Below are positions 8,583 through 17,323 of a stretch of 64,000 nt of DNA, one piece after another. Within the stretch, counting starts at the first letter, position 1, and the number at the start of each line of letters is the position of its first letter. The position numbers and the translations under genes are program-made. The DNA comes from Cryobacterium sp. PH31-O1 (GTDB taxonomy: Bacteria; Actinomycetota; Actinomycetes; Actinomycetales; Microbacteriaceae). The stretch is from the NCBI RefSeq assembly GCF_030063455.1, contig NZ_JASITB010000004.1, forward strand, positions 124,001-188,000. The letters are read 5' to 3'. Under the pieces are notes generated by a model. That model worked only from the letters and a program-made list of their open reading frames with translations. It was not told the DNA's origin and searched no databases.

Positions 8583-10064
8583 CTAACGCGCCGCGAACCA
8601 GCCGGTGACGGCGGGGGCGGTGTTCTGGTAAATATGCTTGGTCTCCTGGTACTCAGCGAGGCCGCTCGGGCCGAGCTCCCGACCCACGCCGGACTGGCCG
8701 TAACCGCCCCATTCCGCTTGCGGCAGGTATGGATGAAAGTCGTTGATCCAGACGGTGCCGTGGCGTAGGCGCTTCGCCATCCGCTGCGCTCGACCGGCAT
8801 CCTGGGTCCACACAGCGCCGGCGAGGCCGTAGACGGTGTCGTTGGCAATAGCGACGGCTTCATCTTCGGTCTCAAATGTTTCCACCGTCACTACCGGGCC
8901 GAACGCCTCGTCGATGACGACGCTCATGCCGCGCTTGACCTGGTCAAGAATGGTCGGGGTGTAGTAGAAGCCCTTTTCCAACTCGCCGGTGCCCCAGGTG
9001 CCGCCGCAGCGCAGGCGGGCACCCTCCTCAAGGCCCTTCTTCACGTAGGCGCTCACCTTGTCGCGGTGCGCGGCAGAGATCAGTGGCCCGGTTTCGGCGT
9101 TGGGGTCGAACGGACCGCCGAGCTGTATCTGGTTGGCGCGGCGCACGAGTTCATCTACAAACCTTTCCGCAACGGATGCCTCCACCACGAGCCGCGCACC
9201 CGCCGAGCAGACCTGCCCCGAGTGCACGAACGCCCCGTTAAGCGCATTGTCGACGGCGGCGTGAAAGTCGGCATCGGCAAAAACAACGTTGGGATTCTTC
9301 CCACCGAGTTCTAGGGCAACCTTCTTCACCGTTCCGGCAGCCGCAGCAGCAATCTTTTTGCCGGTTTCCAGGCCCCCGGTAAAGCTGACCAGGTCGATAT
9401 CCGGGTGGCTGGACAGCGGCGCACCGGCCACGGCCCCGGCGCCGAGCACGAGGTTGGCAACGCCGGCGGGCAGTCCAAGGTCATTCAGCAGCACCATCAT
9501 CAGAATCGAGGTATGCGGGGTGAGCTCGCTGGGCTTGAGAATAAAGCTGTTGCCTGCGGCCAGCGCCGGGGCGATCTTCCAGGCGGCCTGCAGAAGCGGG
9601 TAGTTCCAGGGAGCGATGAGGCCGCACACACCAACCGGTTCGACCACGATGCGGCTGACCACACTCTCGTCGCCCGCATCAACGATCCGCCCGGCATCCT
9701 GACCGGCGAGCTTGCCGAAGTAGGCGAAGCAATTGGCGATATCGTCCATGTCGATTTCACTCTCGACCAGGCGCTTGCCGGTGTCCAGGGTCTCGGCGCG
9801 AGCAAACTGCGCCTTACGCACCCGCAATTCCGCGGCCACGCGCAGCAGAAAATCGCCGCGCTCGGGAGCGGGAACTAAAGACCAGACGCCGCTATCAAAC
9901 GAGGTGCGGGCCGACTGGATCGCGGCCTCAACATCTGCTGTGGTGGCTTCAGAGACGGTGCCAACCGGCTCACCGTCGGCCGGGCAGCTAATGAGGCGGG
10001 TACCGCCGTCGGCGGCGGGCATCCAAGTGCCGTTAATGAATAGGGTCGAGGTCATATTGCTCAT
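8583..10064 (-). CDS. betB: Betaine aldehyde dehydrogenase
   Basis: The 493-residue NAD(P)-dependent aldehyde dehydrogenase shows the catalytic Glu in LELGGKNPNVV and the catalytic Cys in HSGQVCSAGARL. The N-terminal PWNYPLLQA and the C-terminal GYGQSGVGRELG are typical of betaine aldehyde dehydrogenases. It would oxidise betaine aldehyde to glycine betaine in the cytoplasm. The ATG overlaps the betT stop codon (ATGA), so uptake and oxidation are translationally coupled. An alternative ATG lies three codons further in. Confidence 0.9.
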   Translation of the reverse strand: MSNMTSTLFINGTWMPAADGGTRLISCPADGEPVGTVSEATTADVEAAIQSARTSFDSGVWSLVPAPERGDFLLRVAAELRVRKAQFARAETLDTGKRLVESEIDMDDIANCFAYFGKLAGQDAGRIVDAGDESVVSRIVVEPVGVCGLIAPWNYPLLQAAWKIAPALAAGNSFILKPSELTPHTSILMMVLLNDLGLPAGVANLVLGAGAVAGAPLSSHPDIDLVSFTGGLETGKKIAAAAAGTVKKVALELGGKNPNVVFADADFHAAVDNALNGAFVHSGQVCSAGARLVVEASVAERFVDELVRRANQIQLGGPFDPNAETGPLISAAHRDKVSAYVKKGLEEGARLRCGGTWGTGELEKGFYYTPTILDQVKRGMSVVIDEAFGPVVTVETFETEDEAVAIANDTVYGLAGAVWTQDAGRAQRMAKRLRHGTVWINDFHPYLPQAEWGGYGQSGVGRELGPSGLAEYQETKHIYQNTAPAVTGWFAAR

Positions 10065-12217
10065 TTCTTCACGTCTTCGGAGTCGTAATCGGCTTCCCAG
10101 TTGTCTTTAGACATCTGGTCATCGGGCAGGGCGGTGTTGCCGGGCTCAGTGCGGTTGAGGTGCAGAAAGTCGAGGTGTGTCTCATAGTGGTCGAGCACGT
10201 CGGTAATGACTTGCTCCTTGCTATAGCCCGAGAGGTCGTACCCGTGGCTGCCCTCGAGGGAGAACACCTCCATGCGGTAGTACTTGCCACGCTCCGACTC
10301 GGTGCGCACGGCGTAGGTGGGAATATCCAACTGAACGGGGTAAATCTGGTACTTGAATTCGCGCTCGTCGCCCATCGACACCAGCAGGTCAAGGTGGGGA
10401 ATCTGCAGCCCGTCGACGACGCCCTCGGTTAGGGTCACCTCGGCGCCCTGGGCCCGAAGCTCTTCATGCACTTCCCGCAACGCCGGTAGTGCCACGGTCG
10501 ACACAAAATGCTCGGCCTGGCGCTGGCCAGGGTAGCTCATTGCTCGACTGAGGCGCTGACGCCAGTTGCGCGTGCGGGCAGGGTCGCCACTACGACCGGA
10601 AAGCAATCCGGGCAGGCTGACCCGGTAGCTGTCGGTGACAGACTGCTCCACACGAAGGGCCTTATACAGGCCCAACATAACTAACAACAACACCGCCGAG
10701 AAGGGCAGCCCCATAATGATCGTGGCATTCTGCAGCACCGGGATGCCTCCCACCAGCAGCATGGCGAAGGTCAGGAGGCCGGTTGTGACCGCCCAGAACA
10801 CGCGCAGCCACTTCGGGCCGTCGGATTCGGAGTTCTTCAGGTGCGAGGTGAAGTTGGCCATCACAAGCGCCCCGGAGTCGGCGGACGTGACGTAGAACAG
10901 GAGGCCAGTAAAGGTGGCGATGGCGGCGGTCAGCGGCGCCAGGGGAAACTGGTCGAGTAGAGAGTAGAAAGCCTGCTCCGGGGAGTTCATCGCAATTTCA
11001 CCGAAGCCGGCGTCACCACCGATCACGATGGCCAGGGCGCTGTTTCCGAAGACGGCGATCCACAGCAGGATGAACGCGAACGGCACCACGAGAACGCCCG
11101 AAACGAACTGACGAATCGTGCGACCGCGCGAGATGCGAGCCAGGAACAGCCCCACGAACGGCGCCCAGGCAATCCACCACGCCCAGAAGAAGAGGGTCCA
11201 GCCGTTCAGCCAGGCATCCGGTCGATCGTAGGCGAAGGTGTTGAGGGTCATGCCGGGAAACCGGCTGAGCGTATCGCCGACGTTTTGTACGATGGCGTCG
11301 AGCAAAAATGAGGTGTTACCCACGACGAGCACGAACAGCATGAGCCCGACGGAGAGCAGCACGTTCAATTCTGACAACCGGCGGATGCCCCGCTCAACGC
11401 CGGTCACGGCCGAAATAGTGGCCATCACCACCGACAACGCAATGAGCGATCCCTGCACGAACATTGTTTGCGGCGCATCGAACATGAAGGTCAGGCCGTA
11501 GTTGAGCTGAGCGACGCCGATGCCGAGGCTGGTGGCGATGCCGAAGATGGTGCCGAGAATGGCCGCGATGTCCACCGCGTGACCGATCGGGCCGTGAATG
11601 CGCTTGCCAAATATGGGGTACAACGCAGAGCGGATGCTCAGTGGCAGGTTCTGGCGGTACGCAAAGTAGCCAAGCGCCAGGCCCATGAGCGCGTAGAGCG
11701 CCCAGCCGGTGATGCCGTAGTGGAACAGTGTCCACACCATGGCCTGGCGTGCCGCCTCTAGGGTGCTGCCATCGCCCGTCGGGGGCGCCAGATATTGGGT
11801 GACCGGCTCAGACACCGAGAAGAACATCAGGTCGATGCCGATTCCAGCCGCAAAAAGCATAGCGGTCCAGGTAAACAGACTGTATTGCGGGCGTGAGTGG
11901 TCGGGACCCAGTCTCGTCTTACCCACCCGCGACAGGGCGATGAAGATGACGAAGGCCAGCACAATGGTGACGATCAGAAAGTAGTACCAACCGAGGTTGG
12001 TAGAGACCCAGCCAACGACAGCTCCGATGACAGCGCTGGCGTTGTCGGGGGCCAAAATGGCCCAGAGGGCAATGGCGATAATGCCCGTCGCAGAGCCAAT
12101 GAATACGGTCTTGTTGACTCTGGAGGGGGCTTCGTCAGCCGCGGTAGAAACGGTGGTAGACAGAGAAATGGTGAACCTCAAAGATTGGAGCGACGCGTCC
12201 TCCCCCGGCAACGGCAA
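10061..12217 (-). CDS. betT: BCCT-family choline/betaine transporter
   Basis: This is a large membrane protein of up to 718 residues with about 12 membrane helices and the family signature HYGITGWALYALMGLALG. The tryptophan-rich segment FFWAWWIAWAPFVGLFLARISRGRT is split over helices 8-9. A cytoplasmic C-terminal domain of about 170 residues follows, as in BetT-like proteins with an osmoregulatory tail. The start is unclear: the longest frame begins with TTG at 12217, another TTG lies at about 12181, and no ATG or GTG is nearby. Its stop overlaps betB. The operon provides choline import and conversion to the osmoprotectant glycine betaine. No BetI-type repressor is visible next to it. Confidence 0.88.
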   Translation of the reverse strand: MPLPGEDASLQSLRFTISLSTTVSTAADEAPSRVNKTVFIGSATGIIAIALWAILAPDNASAVIGAVVGWVSTNLGWYYFLIVTIVLAFVIFIALSRVGKTRLGPDHSRPQYSLFTWTAMLFAAGIGIDLMFFSVSEPVTQYLAPPTGDGSTLEAARQAMVWTLFHYGITGWALYALMGLALGYFAYRQNLPLSIRSALYPIFGKRIHGPIGHAVDIAAILGTIFGIATSLGIGVAQLNYGLTFMFDAPQTMFVQGSLIALSVVMATISAVTGVERGIRRLSELNVLLSVGLMLFVLVVGNTSFLLDAIVQNVGDTLSRFPGMTLNTFAYDRPDAWLNGWTLFFWAWWIAWAPFVGLFLARISRGRTIRQFVSGVLVVPFAFILLWIAVFGNSALAIVIGGDAGFGEIAMNSPEQAFYSLLDQFPLAPLTAAIATFTGLLFYVTSADSGALVMANFTSHLKNSESDGPKWLRVFWAVTTGLLTFAMLLVGGIPVLQNATIIMGLPFSAVLLLVMLGLYKALRVEQSVTDSYRVSLPGLLSGRSGDPARTRNWRQRLSRAMSYPGQRQAEHFVSTVALPALREVHEELRAQGAEVTLTEGVVDGLQIPHLDLLVSMGDEREFKYQIYPVQLDIPTYAVRTESERGKYYRMEVFSLEGSHGYDLSGYSKEQVITDVLDHYETHLDFLHLNRTEPGNTALPDDQMSKDNWEADYDSEDVKK

Positions 12218-12294
12218 CGGGGGTTGGGAGGGACTAGTCTAACAACCCCCCATTTTTGGTGGCCCCGCGCACACCACGTTGACCCTAAATCTTC

Positions 12295-12780
12295 CTACGA
12301 TTTGTCTCGGGCAGCGAGCCGGGCACGCCCCTCAGCCAACCGCACGTTCAACCACTCCGGCTGCTTGTCTTCATCGGTCGGAAAAATCTCCTGATCCTGC
12401 AGGTAACAGATCGGATCTATCGGAGCATCGTCCCAGTCTGCCTCCTGGTCATAGTTGTACTCCGCCGTAGCGCCACCCGATGCCTGCACGACCACAAAAA
12501 TACTGAACCACGTCCCCGCCCCCGGACGATAAGACGCCGCCCGCAATACCTCAAGAGCGTCGCCAACTTCGTCCGGCGTGGTGGGCGTGTTGTATCGCCC
12601 CTCGGGCATCTCGCGGCGACCGGACGGGTTAAAGACTCGCACCTTGAGTGCCGACACGGGGATCGTCATGCTCGCGCGAAACTCGACGTGCTCGTCGCCG
12701 TCCTCGAGCATCGCAGACAAAGCTCGCGCTACGGCAGTGAAAGCTTCTTGCTCGGCCAGCAGCCCGTAAGACTCAGACAT
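12295..12780 (-). CDS. YezG-like (DUF600) immunity protein
   Basis: The 161-residue soluble protein has an N-terminal helical part and a beta-rich centre. Its C-terminal pattern runs ...GTWFSIFV, then AEYNYDQEADWDD, a Y-x-QDQEIFPTDED stretch and PEWLNVRLAEG. This resembles the YezG family that neutralises nuclease toxins of the YeeF type. The ATG at 12780 is preceded by AAAGGG at a good distance. A longer frame starting at 12810 has no ribosome site. It lies 44 bases downstream of a degraded DNA/RNA endonuclease toxin on the same strand, which is the expected toxin-immunity order. The frame is intact while the toxin is not. The family assignment is from memory of its motifs. Confidence 0.7.
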   Translation of the reverse strand: MSESYGLLAEQEAFTAVARALSAMLEDGDEHVEFRASMTIPVSALKVRVFNPSGRREMPEGRYNTPTTPDEVGDALEVLRAASYRPGAGTWFSIFVVVQASGGATAEYNYDQEADWDDAPIDPICYLQDQEIFPTDEDKQPEWLNVRLAEGRARLAARDKS

Positions 12781-12823
12781 TCTTGAAGACCCTTTCGATG
12801 GGATCGGCACCGTTAATGCTGTA

Positions 12824-13275
12824 TTAAACCTTAAATCTGTCGGTCACCTTGCCTCCGTCTGAATAGTGCGGTCGTACATCGACCATGATCCCGGTATTCG
12901 GGTCGGCGGTCAGCATCGTGCGCCACGTGTTCTCCAGATTGAAGAAGCTCTCGCCGCCGCCCCGGTTAAGCGCGCATCACCCAACGCCAAACGCTCCGTA
13001 TGCGCCAACACCGTGCGCCCCAGATCATCCGTCTTAAACACATGCGCATAACTGGCACCGTCAGCAGCGCTAGCCACGTCCGGATGCACCACATACGTCG
13101 TGTTCGGCTGCGGCGTCATCAAATCCGCATTCAAAGTACCCGTACCGCCATACCGCGTCTCCACGTATGCGACCGACCCCTGCGCATCCGTAAAGAAATC
13201 TCCACGACCGTCGACGTGATAGACGATGTCCGGCAGCAGGTCCGCGCGCGACGCGAAGGGCGTATCGCGATGACG
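12824..13275 (-). pseudogene. Remnant of a DNA/RNA non-specific endonuclease toxin C-terminus
   Basis: Two frames together read as the end of a polymorphic toxin. The first frame (13275 to about 12970) contains PDIVYHVDGRGDFF, MTPQPNTTYVV and FKTDDLGRTVLAHTERLALG. The second frame (about 12970 to the stop at 12824) contains NRGGGESFFNLENTWR and VDVRPHYSDGGKVTDRF. In the endonuclease family these two parts normally flank a stretch with the catalytic GGHL-type motif. Here GDARL runs straight into NRGGG with a one-base frame break, so the catalytic section appears to be deleted. The upstream delivery part of the toxin is also missing, because the frame is closed by a TAG at 13276-13278. No activity is expected. 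The cognate immunity gene follows immediately. Confidence 0.75.
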
Positions 13276-13304
13276 CTAACAACCGGAGCCGATTTGTCCG
13301 CAGG

Positions 13305-13690
13305 CTAGGAGCTCGTCAACTCGCTCGCAAAATCCACTGCGCCAAGAGCCGGTAGCTCAAATCCGAAGGTTGTTCCGGGGTTGACGGTGATCCCAGCGTC
13401 CGCAGGGATCCGTCTGAAGAACTCCAGCCCGGTCATGACAACCACGAACGTTCTGGTCGTTCAAAAGCCCGCATCAAATCAGAATGGGTAAAGACTGCCA
13501 GGAAACGACTACCGTCGCGTTCCACCACGAGCGGCTCGAATTCCCCCACGTCCGTGAATGGTGCTCGCGAGAGCAACAGAACCTCTGAGGCTGCCAACGT
13601 CCAGAGCAATGCCTGCACAGTCAGCGACCCCTGGCGCGCCTTTACTATGGCGCGTTCGAGCACCGTCGTCGGCCGAGATTCGCTGGTCAT
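13305..13690 (-). pseudogene. Frameshifted SseB-like family gene
   Basis: The first frame starts at the ATG at 13690, preceded by GGAGAGG, and reads MTSESRPTTVLERAIV to DLMRAFERPERSWLS, with a stop at 13433. Shifting by one base near 13460 restores a continuation (TFVVVMTGLEFFRRI, AGITVNPGTTFGFELP) that ends at the TAG at 13305-13307. The combined product of about 125 residues has the SseB N-terminal-domain pattern: a central FTDVGEFEPLVV, FLAVFTHSDLMRAF, then VNPG and GFELP. SseB-like proteins often sit in toxin loci, probably as immunity factors. The loss of one base truncates the protein by about 40 residues. An assembly error is the main alternative. Confidence 0.7.
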
Positions 13691-13802
13691 CTAGAACATC
13701 CTCTCCAAAATACGTAATAGCTTCTTGATAAGTTGCCTCGGAAGCGCATCCGCGGGCCCCGAACCGGCCGACCGGCATCCGCCTCAGGCCCGACCTCCAG
13801 CT

Positions 13803-14036
13803 TTAGGCCACACCCAGCGGTCGAGCGTCAGGTTCCAGAAACACTCCGCGCAGTTTGAGGAATGACATTGAGCAAGAATAGGAAGCACGTACAGCAGGGT
13901 GATAATTGCTCGCACGGGAGCTGAATACGCCAACCATTGGCTGGCCAAGCCACAGCTCTTCCCGTCCACCATATTGCTGCTGCGAAACCACACGGAGGGA
14001 AGCGCCTGATTCGAGTTCTTCCACTAATCCTGCCAA
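13803..14036 (-). CDS. Small hypothetical reading frame downstream of the immunity gene
   Basis: A 77-residue frame starts with TTG and reads AGLVEELESGASLRVVSQQ. It stays in the same frame as the Imm61-like gene upstream and follows its stop codon by about 20 bases. No good ribosome site is visible and I do not recognise the sequence. It might be a degenerate immunity-gene piece or non-coding. A second overlapping frame (13784-13993) is even less convincing. The rest of 13691-14057 shows nothing else. Confidence 0.25.
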   Translation of the reverse strand: MAGLVEELESGASLRVVSQQQYGGREELWLGQPMVGVFSSRASNYHPAVRASYSCSMSFLKLRGVFLEPDARPLGVA

Positions 14037-14057
14037 GAAATCGTCACGATCTCGAAC

Positions 14058-14570
14058 TCATTGAGTCGAAAAGAGCGGACCGCCGGAAATGCTGCCTGCC
14101 GACTCGATGATCTCAGTCACGCTGGCATTGGCGAAATATGAGAACTGCACATCCGGCTGCAACCGATAGGGATCACGCTTTACGAACCGGATGGGACCGC
14201 GCTGCCCGACCAGCAATCTCACGAGCCCATCCTCTTCACGCGCAGAAATACCAGCGGCATACTCCCCGACGCGACCGGGAACCTGCAGCCGCGCCAGTCC
14301 CTCCCTCTGACGGACATTCCCAGCCAGTTCAACAGCGAGGGCCCTCTCGATGTCCGTCACATCATCTGAACTCATGACGAACCGTTCGGCCTCACTGCGC
14401 TCTGCTCGTGTGAGGGCGAAGGAGTCCGATCCTCCCCCACGAACATAGAACCGAATTTCTCCTCCACCGTCGGCGATCACGACGGCGGATTCGCCGGAGT
14501 CAAACGTGATGGTGTTTGCCGCCCGGTCTACCCAGCGTCGGAAAGCTGACGAAAAGACATTGACGTTCAC
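14058..14570 (-). CDS. Imm61-like immunity protein for the adjacent TNT toxin
   Basis: The 170-residue product has the features of Imm61-type immunity proteins that accompany TNT toxins. It has an N-terminal beta-rich part with SAVVIADGGGEIRFYV, a central LTRAERSEAERFVMSS and IERALAVELAGNVRQ, and a C-terminal VTEIIESAGSISGGPLF. It begins 4 bases inside the end of the TNT toxin gene (ATGA-like overlap at 14567-14570), so the two were translationally coupled. The frame is intact even though the toxin is frameshifted. It would be expected to bind and block the NAD-hydrolysing domain in the producing cell. The assignment rests on motif recall and on the gene order. Confidence 0.7.
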   Translation of the reverse strand: MNVNVFSSAFRRWVDRAANTITFDSGESAVVIADGGGEIRFYVRGGGSDSFALTRAERSEAERFVMSSDDVTDIERALAVELAGNVRQREGLARLQVPGRVGEYAAGISAREEDGLVRLLVGQRGPIRFVKRDPYRLQPDVQFSYFANASVTEIIESAGSISGGPLFSTQ

Positions 14571-16469
14571 TTGATCAGCACCCCAAGTAGGTCGTAGACC
14601 GGAACGGCTTCGCCAGCGTCATCAATGTATCTGATCTGAATACCTCCACCGGCACGACCAACGCCTGGCGCTATTTCACTCACCTTGACTGTCCACCCCG
14701 GCGGCAAGACACCCATGACGTCGTAGGCAGCGAATGGCTTATCCAGTGACGAGATTGGCAGAGATCGCGCTTCGAAGGGTGCTGAAACTCCGTCGACTCT
14801 CAAACCGAGATAGGTACCTCCCGGATAGCCGATCCGGTCAAGTGTTGTCCCATAGTCGCGCTGAAGCGCACCGTAGTCGTCGTAGGCGACGCGGGTACCG
14901 CGGGTGGCGCCAGAATTCGGCGGGTAATTATCGTGCCCGTTTAGAAACACGTAGCGAGAATCGAACGTCCCTTGACTAAGCGGAGTTCCGTCCACCTCAC
15001 GCCCGTACGGCGCGGCGGAGTCAGCAATAAGGTCGAAAGTTTTCTCGTTCATCGGCGTCTCCACGGGGTAAGTTGACGTGCCAGATCCCGACAGGGTCTC
15101 ACCATAGTGCAGATCTTTCGGCGTAACGGGATCATCTGCTAAGCGTTCCCAGCCCTCACCTCGAGATGCGCAAGAATGAAGCGGGTCTGTCAACGTGTCG
15201 ATTCGATCTTGAATGGATGCAGCGGGGATTTCGCCATCGCCGGTATCGAGCCGGTCAGAGCTCGCGGCCGCATCGGCCTCGAGCTTGTCGAAGTCGGCAT
15301 TGATGTCATCAGAGAGTTTGTCGAATCGCTCATCGAGGTCAACGACGCTGGTGGTCGGCGTGCCCGCTGAGGGCGCTCCATCGCCCGAGACCGTCGCCAG
15401 GCCCGCGGGCCGTGCGCCCTCGCCCACGCCGGATGCGTCCGCCGAGGACCGCGACAGACCCTGCGGTGGCGCTGCATCCGCTGCTGAAGGCATGGCGTTA
15501 TTGGCAACCGGGGATGCCTGAGCCTGGTCGGCACTGCTGCCGACAGGCGTCGCATCCGCTTGGCCATTCGCCCCGGTCGGAGCGGCGTCATCAAAATTTC
15601 TGCCGCCGGGCTGGTAACCGGTGACATTGCCGTCAAGCGCTGGGTGGCTGACAGCCGGTGGCGCATCAACAGCCGGCACGGCCGAGCCTGCCGTAGCAGA
15701 TGGGCCCACCGAAACTGAGGCCAGCACCCGCTCCCGGCCTGCGTCGCTTGGCGCGTCAGTGTCGGCGTCCGTCGGGAGACGGTCAGAGCTGCCGGCAGCA
15801 CCCGCAACCGGCGGCACCGAGTCGTCGTGCCTGTCGCGCGGTGCATCGGCATCGGCATCGACATCTGGAGGAAGACGGTCAGAACTACCAGACGCGCCCG
15901 ATGCCGGCACGACATCATCATTTGCGCGGGGAGCGTCAACATCCGGGCGAACGACGGGCCCTGCAGCCGCGCCCGGAACGGCCGGAGCATTCAGCGCGCC
16001 CGGCGACGTCGTCGTTTCGGACCCCGCCGGAGTACCCGCGGCCACAGCACCAATGACAATCGCCTGCGCATTAAACGAACCCTCCGTGATCAGGGACGAC
16101 ACCCCACCCTCAATGCCACCACCCGCCGCATTCGCCGCAATTTGCACACCGAAACCATCAACCCGCCACCCGAACCGCCAAGGCCGCCGCACCCACACCG
16201 GCCGAAATACCCGCCGTGAACGCCGCCAACGCCGCCAACGCCAGGCTGATCCCCACCGTCGCCGCGATCTCCACCGCCAACTGCGCCAACATCTTCCACA
16301 CCTCAGCGTGGGCACTCTCCACGTCCCCGGCATACTCCGTGCAGTCCTCCGACAACGACCGCGCCTCCGACACCAACGCCCGCACCTCGGTCGCCAACCC
16401 CGACACCATCGTCGAAATACCAGCAACCTCCACCGACTCAGCGGATGCCAACGGCTGATCGTCCATCAT
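14567..16469 (-). pseudogene. Frameshifted polymorphic toxin with C-terminal TNT (NAD glycohydrolase) domain
   Basis: The N-terminal part (ATG at 16469, preferred start MMDDQPLASAES) is helical with a hydrophobic hairpin (VGISLALAALAAFTAGISAG), like WXG-type export domains of type VII-secreted toxins. Near 16165 one extra base closes this frame after LAVRVAG. The next frame continues DGFGVQIAANAAGGGI. It then runs through about 300 residues of Pro/Ala/Asp-rich linker holding two copies of an SSDRLP...DADAP repeat, and ends with a TNT domain. That domain shows YPPNSG, TLDRIG, GGTYLGL, FEARSLP, YDVMG, APGVGRAGGGIQIRY and a final YDLLGVL. The retained Arg of LDRIG and Gln of GGGIQ fit the known TNT active site. 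Intact, it would deplete NAD in target cells. As read, the full-length product cannot be made. Confidence 0.75.
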
Positions 16470-16581
16470 CGGGCTGGTCGTCTGGCTCGTGATCGGCGCG
16501 CAGAACAGCGACGCGACCGCGGCATCCGTTGCGGTAACGACGACGTCCAGAAACGTGCACGTCACCTAGGACGGCCCGGAC

Positions 16582-16986
16582 GTGCTCTATGCGCTCTTCG
16601 CTGTGGGTGGCCACAGCGGCGACGTGCTCGATGTGTCGCAGCTTGTGAGGAGCCGGGAAGCCTGGATTCCCCGCGCGCCACTGCTCATCGGCGACGAAAT
16701 CCTCGACGAGTGGCGCACCCTCTTCGACCCGGCGCTGCTCCTCGAGTCGCTCGCCGGCGGCGCCGACCCGTCCACGGGCCCGGTCACCGGAGAACCGGCG
16801 CGCATCAGTGTCGTGATCGACTCGGGCGAGGGGTCGGCTGGCAGTCTCGTGATCGCGGCCGACGGGCATCCGCCGCCCAGCCGTCTCACCGTGGGCGACG
16901 CGCTCAGAGTTGCTGACGTGCGCTTTTCGGCGTGGGGAACGGTCGTTACGATTTCGACGCCGGCACCGATCGTGCAGGCCTGCTAG
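16582..16986 (+). CDS. Hypothetical protein, possibly a gene remnant
   Basis: The 134-residue frame starts with GTG just after an in-frame TAG and has the third-position G/C bias of real genes here. It reads LYALFAVGGHSGDVLDVSQL, then EAWIPRAPLLIGDEILDEW, and a beta-rich second half (ARISVVIDSGEGSAGSLVIAADG) ending VVTISTPAPIV. It lies on the opposite strand to the toxin, starting 113 bases from the toxin start, and faces the small gene ending at 16994. I do not recognise it. The abrupt beginning without a ribosome site could mean it is the surviving end of a longer gene cut when the toxin locus rearranged. Confidence 0.45.
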   Translation: MLYALFAVGGHSGDVLDVSQLVRSREAWIPRAPLLIGDEILDEWRTLFDPALLLESLAGGADPSTGPVTGEPARISVVIDSGEGSAGSLVIAADGHPPPSRLTVGDALRVADVRFSAWGTVVTISTPAPIVQAC

Positions 16987-16993
16987 ACGAGCG

Positions 16994-17323
16994 CTACCAG
17001 CCGGCGATGCCGGCGCAGGCGATGCCGAGGCGGTTCAGGCCGGCCTCCTGGTCGGTGAATGCGCGCCACACCCCCGCGGTGTCGCCCGATCGGGCCGCCT
17101 GCTCCATCGCGTCGAGCGTGCGCGGGGCGCCCGCCGCCCACTTCACGTAATCCGCGTTGTCGATGCCGTCAGCGCCCTCCGCGGCGACCGTGCGCACCGG
17201 GCCGATCAGCGAAATGACCATCGGCATCACCGTGGCATTGCCCTGACTCTCAATCACACGCTGCATAAGAGCGACGACGGGTTCGGCCAGGCGGGTGCAA
17301 CGGTCACGCAGCACGGCGGTCAT
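16994..17323 (-). CDS. Small helical hypothetical protein
   Basis: The 109-residue product is predicted to be mostly helical (CTRLAEPVVALMQRVIESQG, then LDAMEQAARSGDTAGVW). It lacks signal peptide and membrane segments. The ATG overlaps the stop of the upstream membrane-protein gene by 4 bases, and GAAGGCGAACGG provides a plausible ribosome site. Its place just upstream of a type VII-like toxin and its size would suit a small helper or WXG-like partner. No WxG motif is seen, so this is only contextual. Confidence 0.6.
   Translation of the reverse strand: MTAVLRDRCTRLAEPVVALMQRVIESQGNATVMPMVISLIGPVRTVAAEGADGIDNADYVKWAAGAPRTLDAMEQAARSGDTAGVWRAFTDQEAGLNRLGIACAGIAGW

Noticed and set aside
13784..13993. 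69-codon frame in the gap after the immunity gene.
   Set aside because: No ribosome site or recognisable pattern, and it overlaps the slightly better 77-codon frame.
16090..16426. Arg/Trp-rich N-terminus of the long toxin frame (MLVFRRWCRGWRP...).
   Set aside because: It is the out-of-frame reading of the true WXG-like N-terminus and was replaced by a frameshift model.
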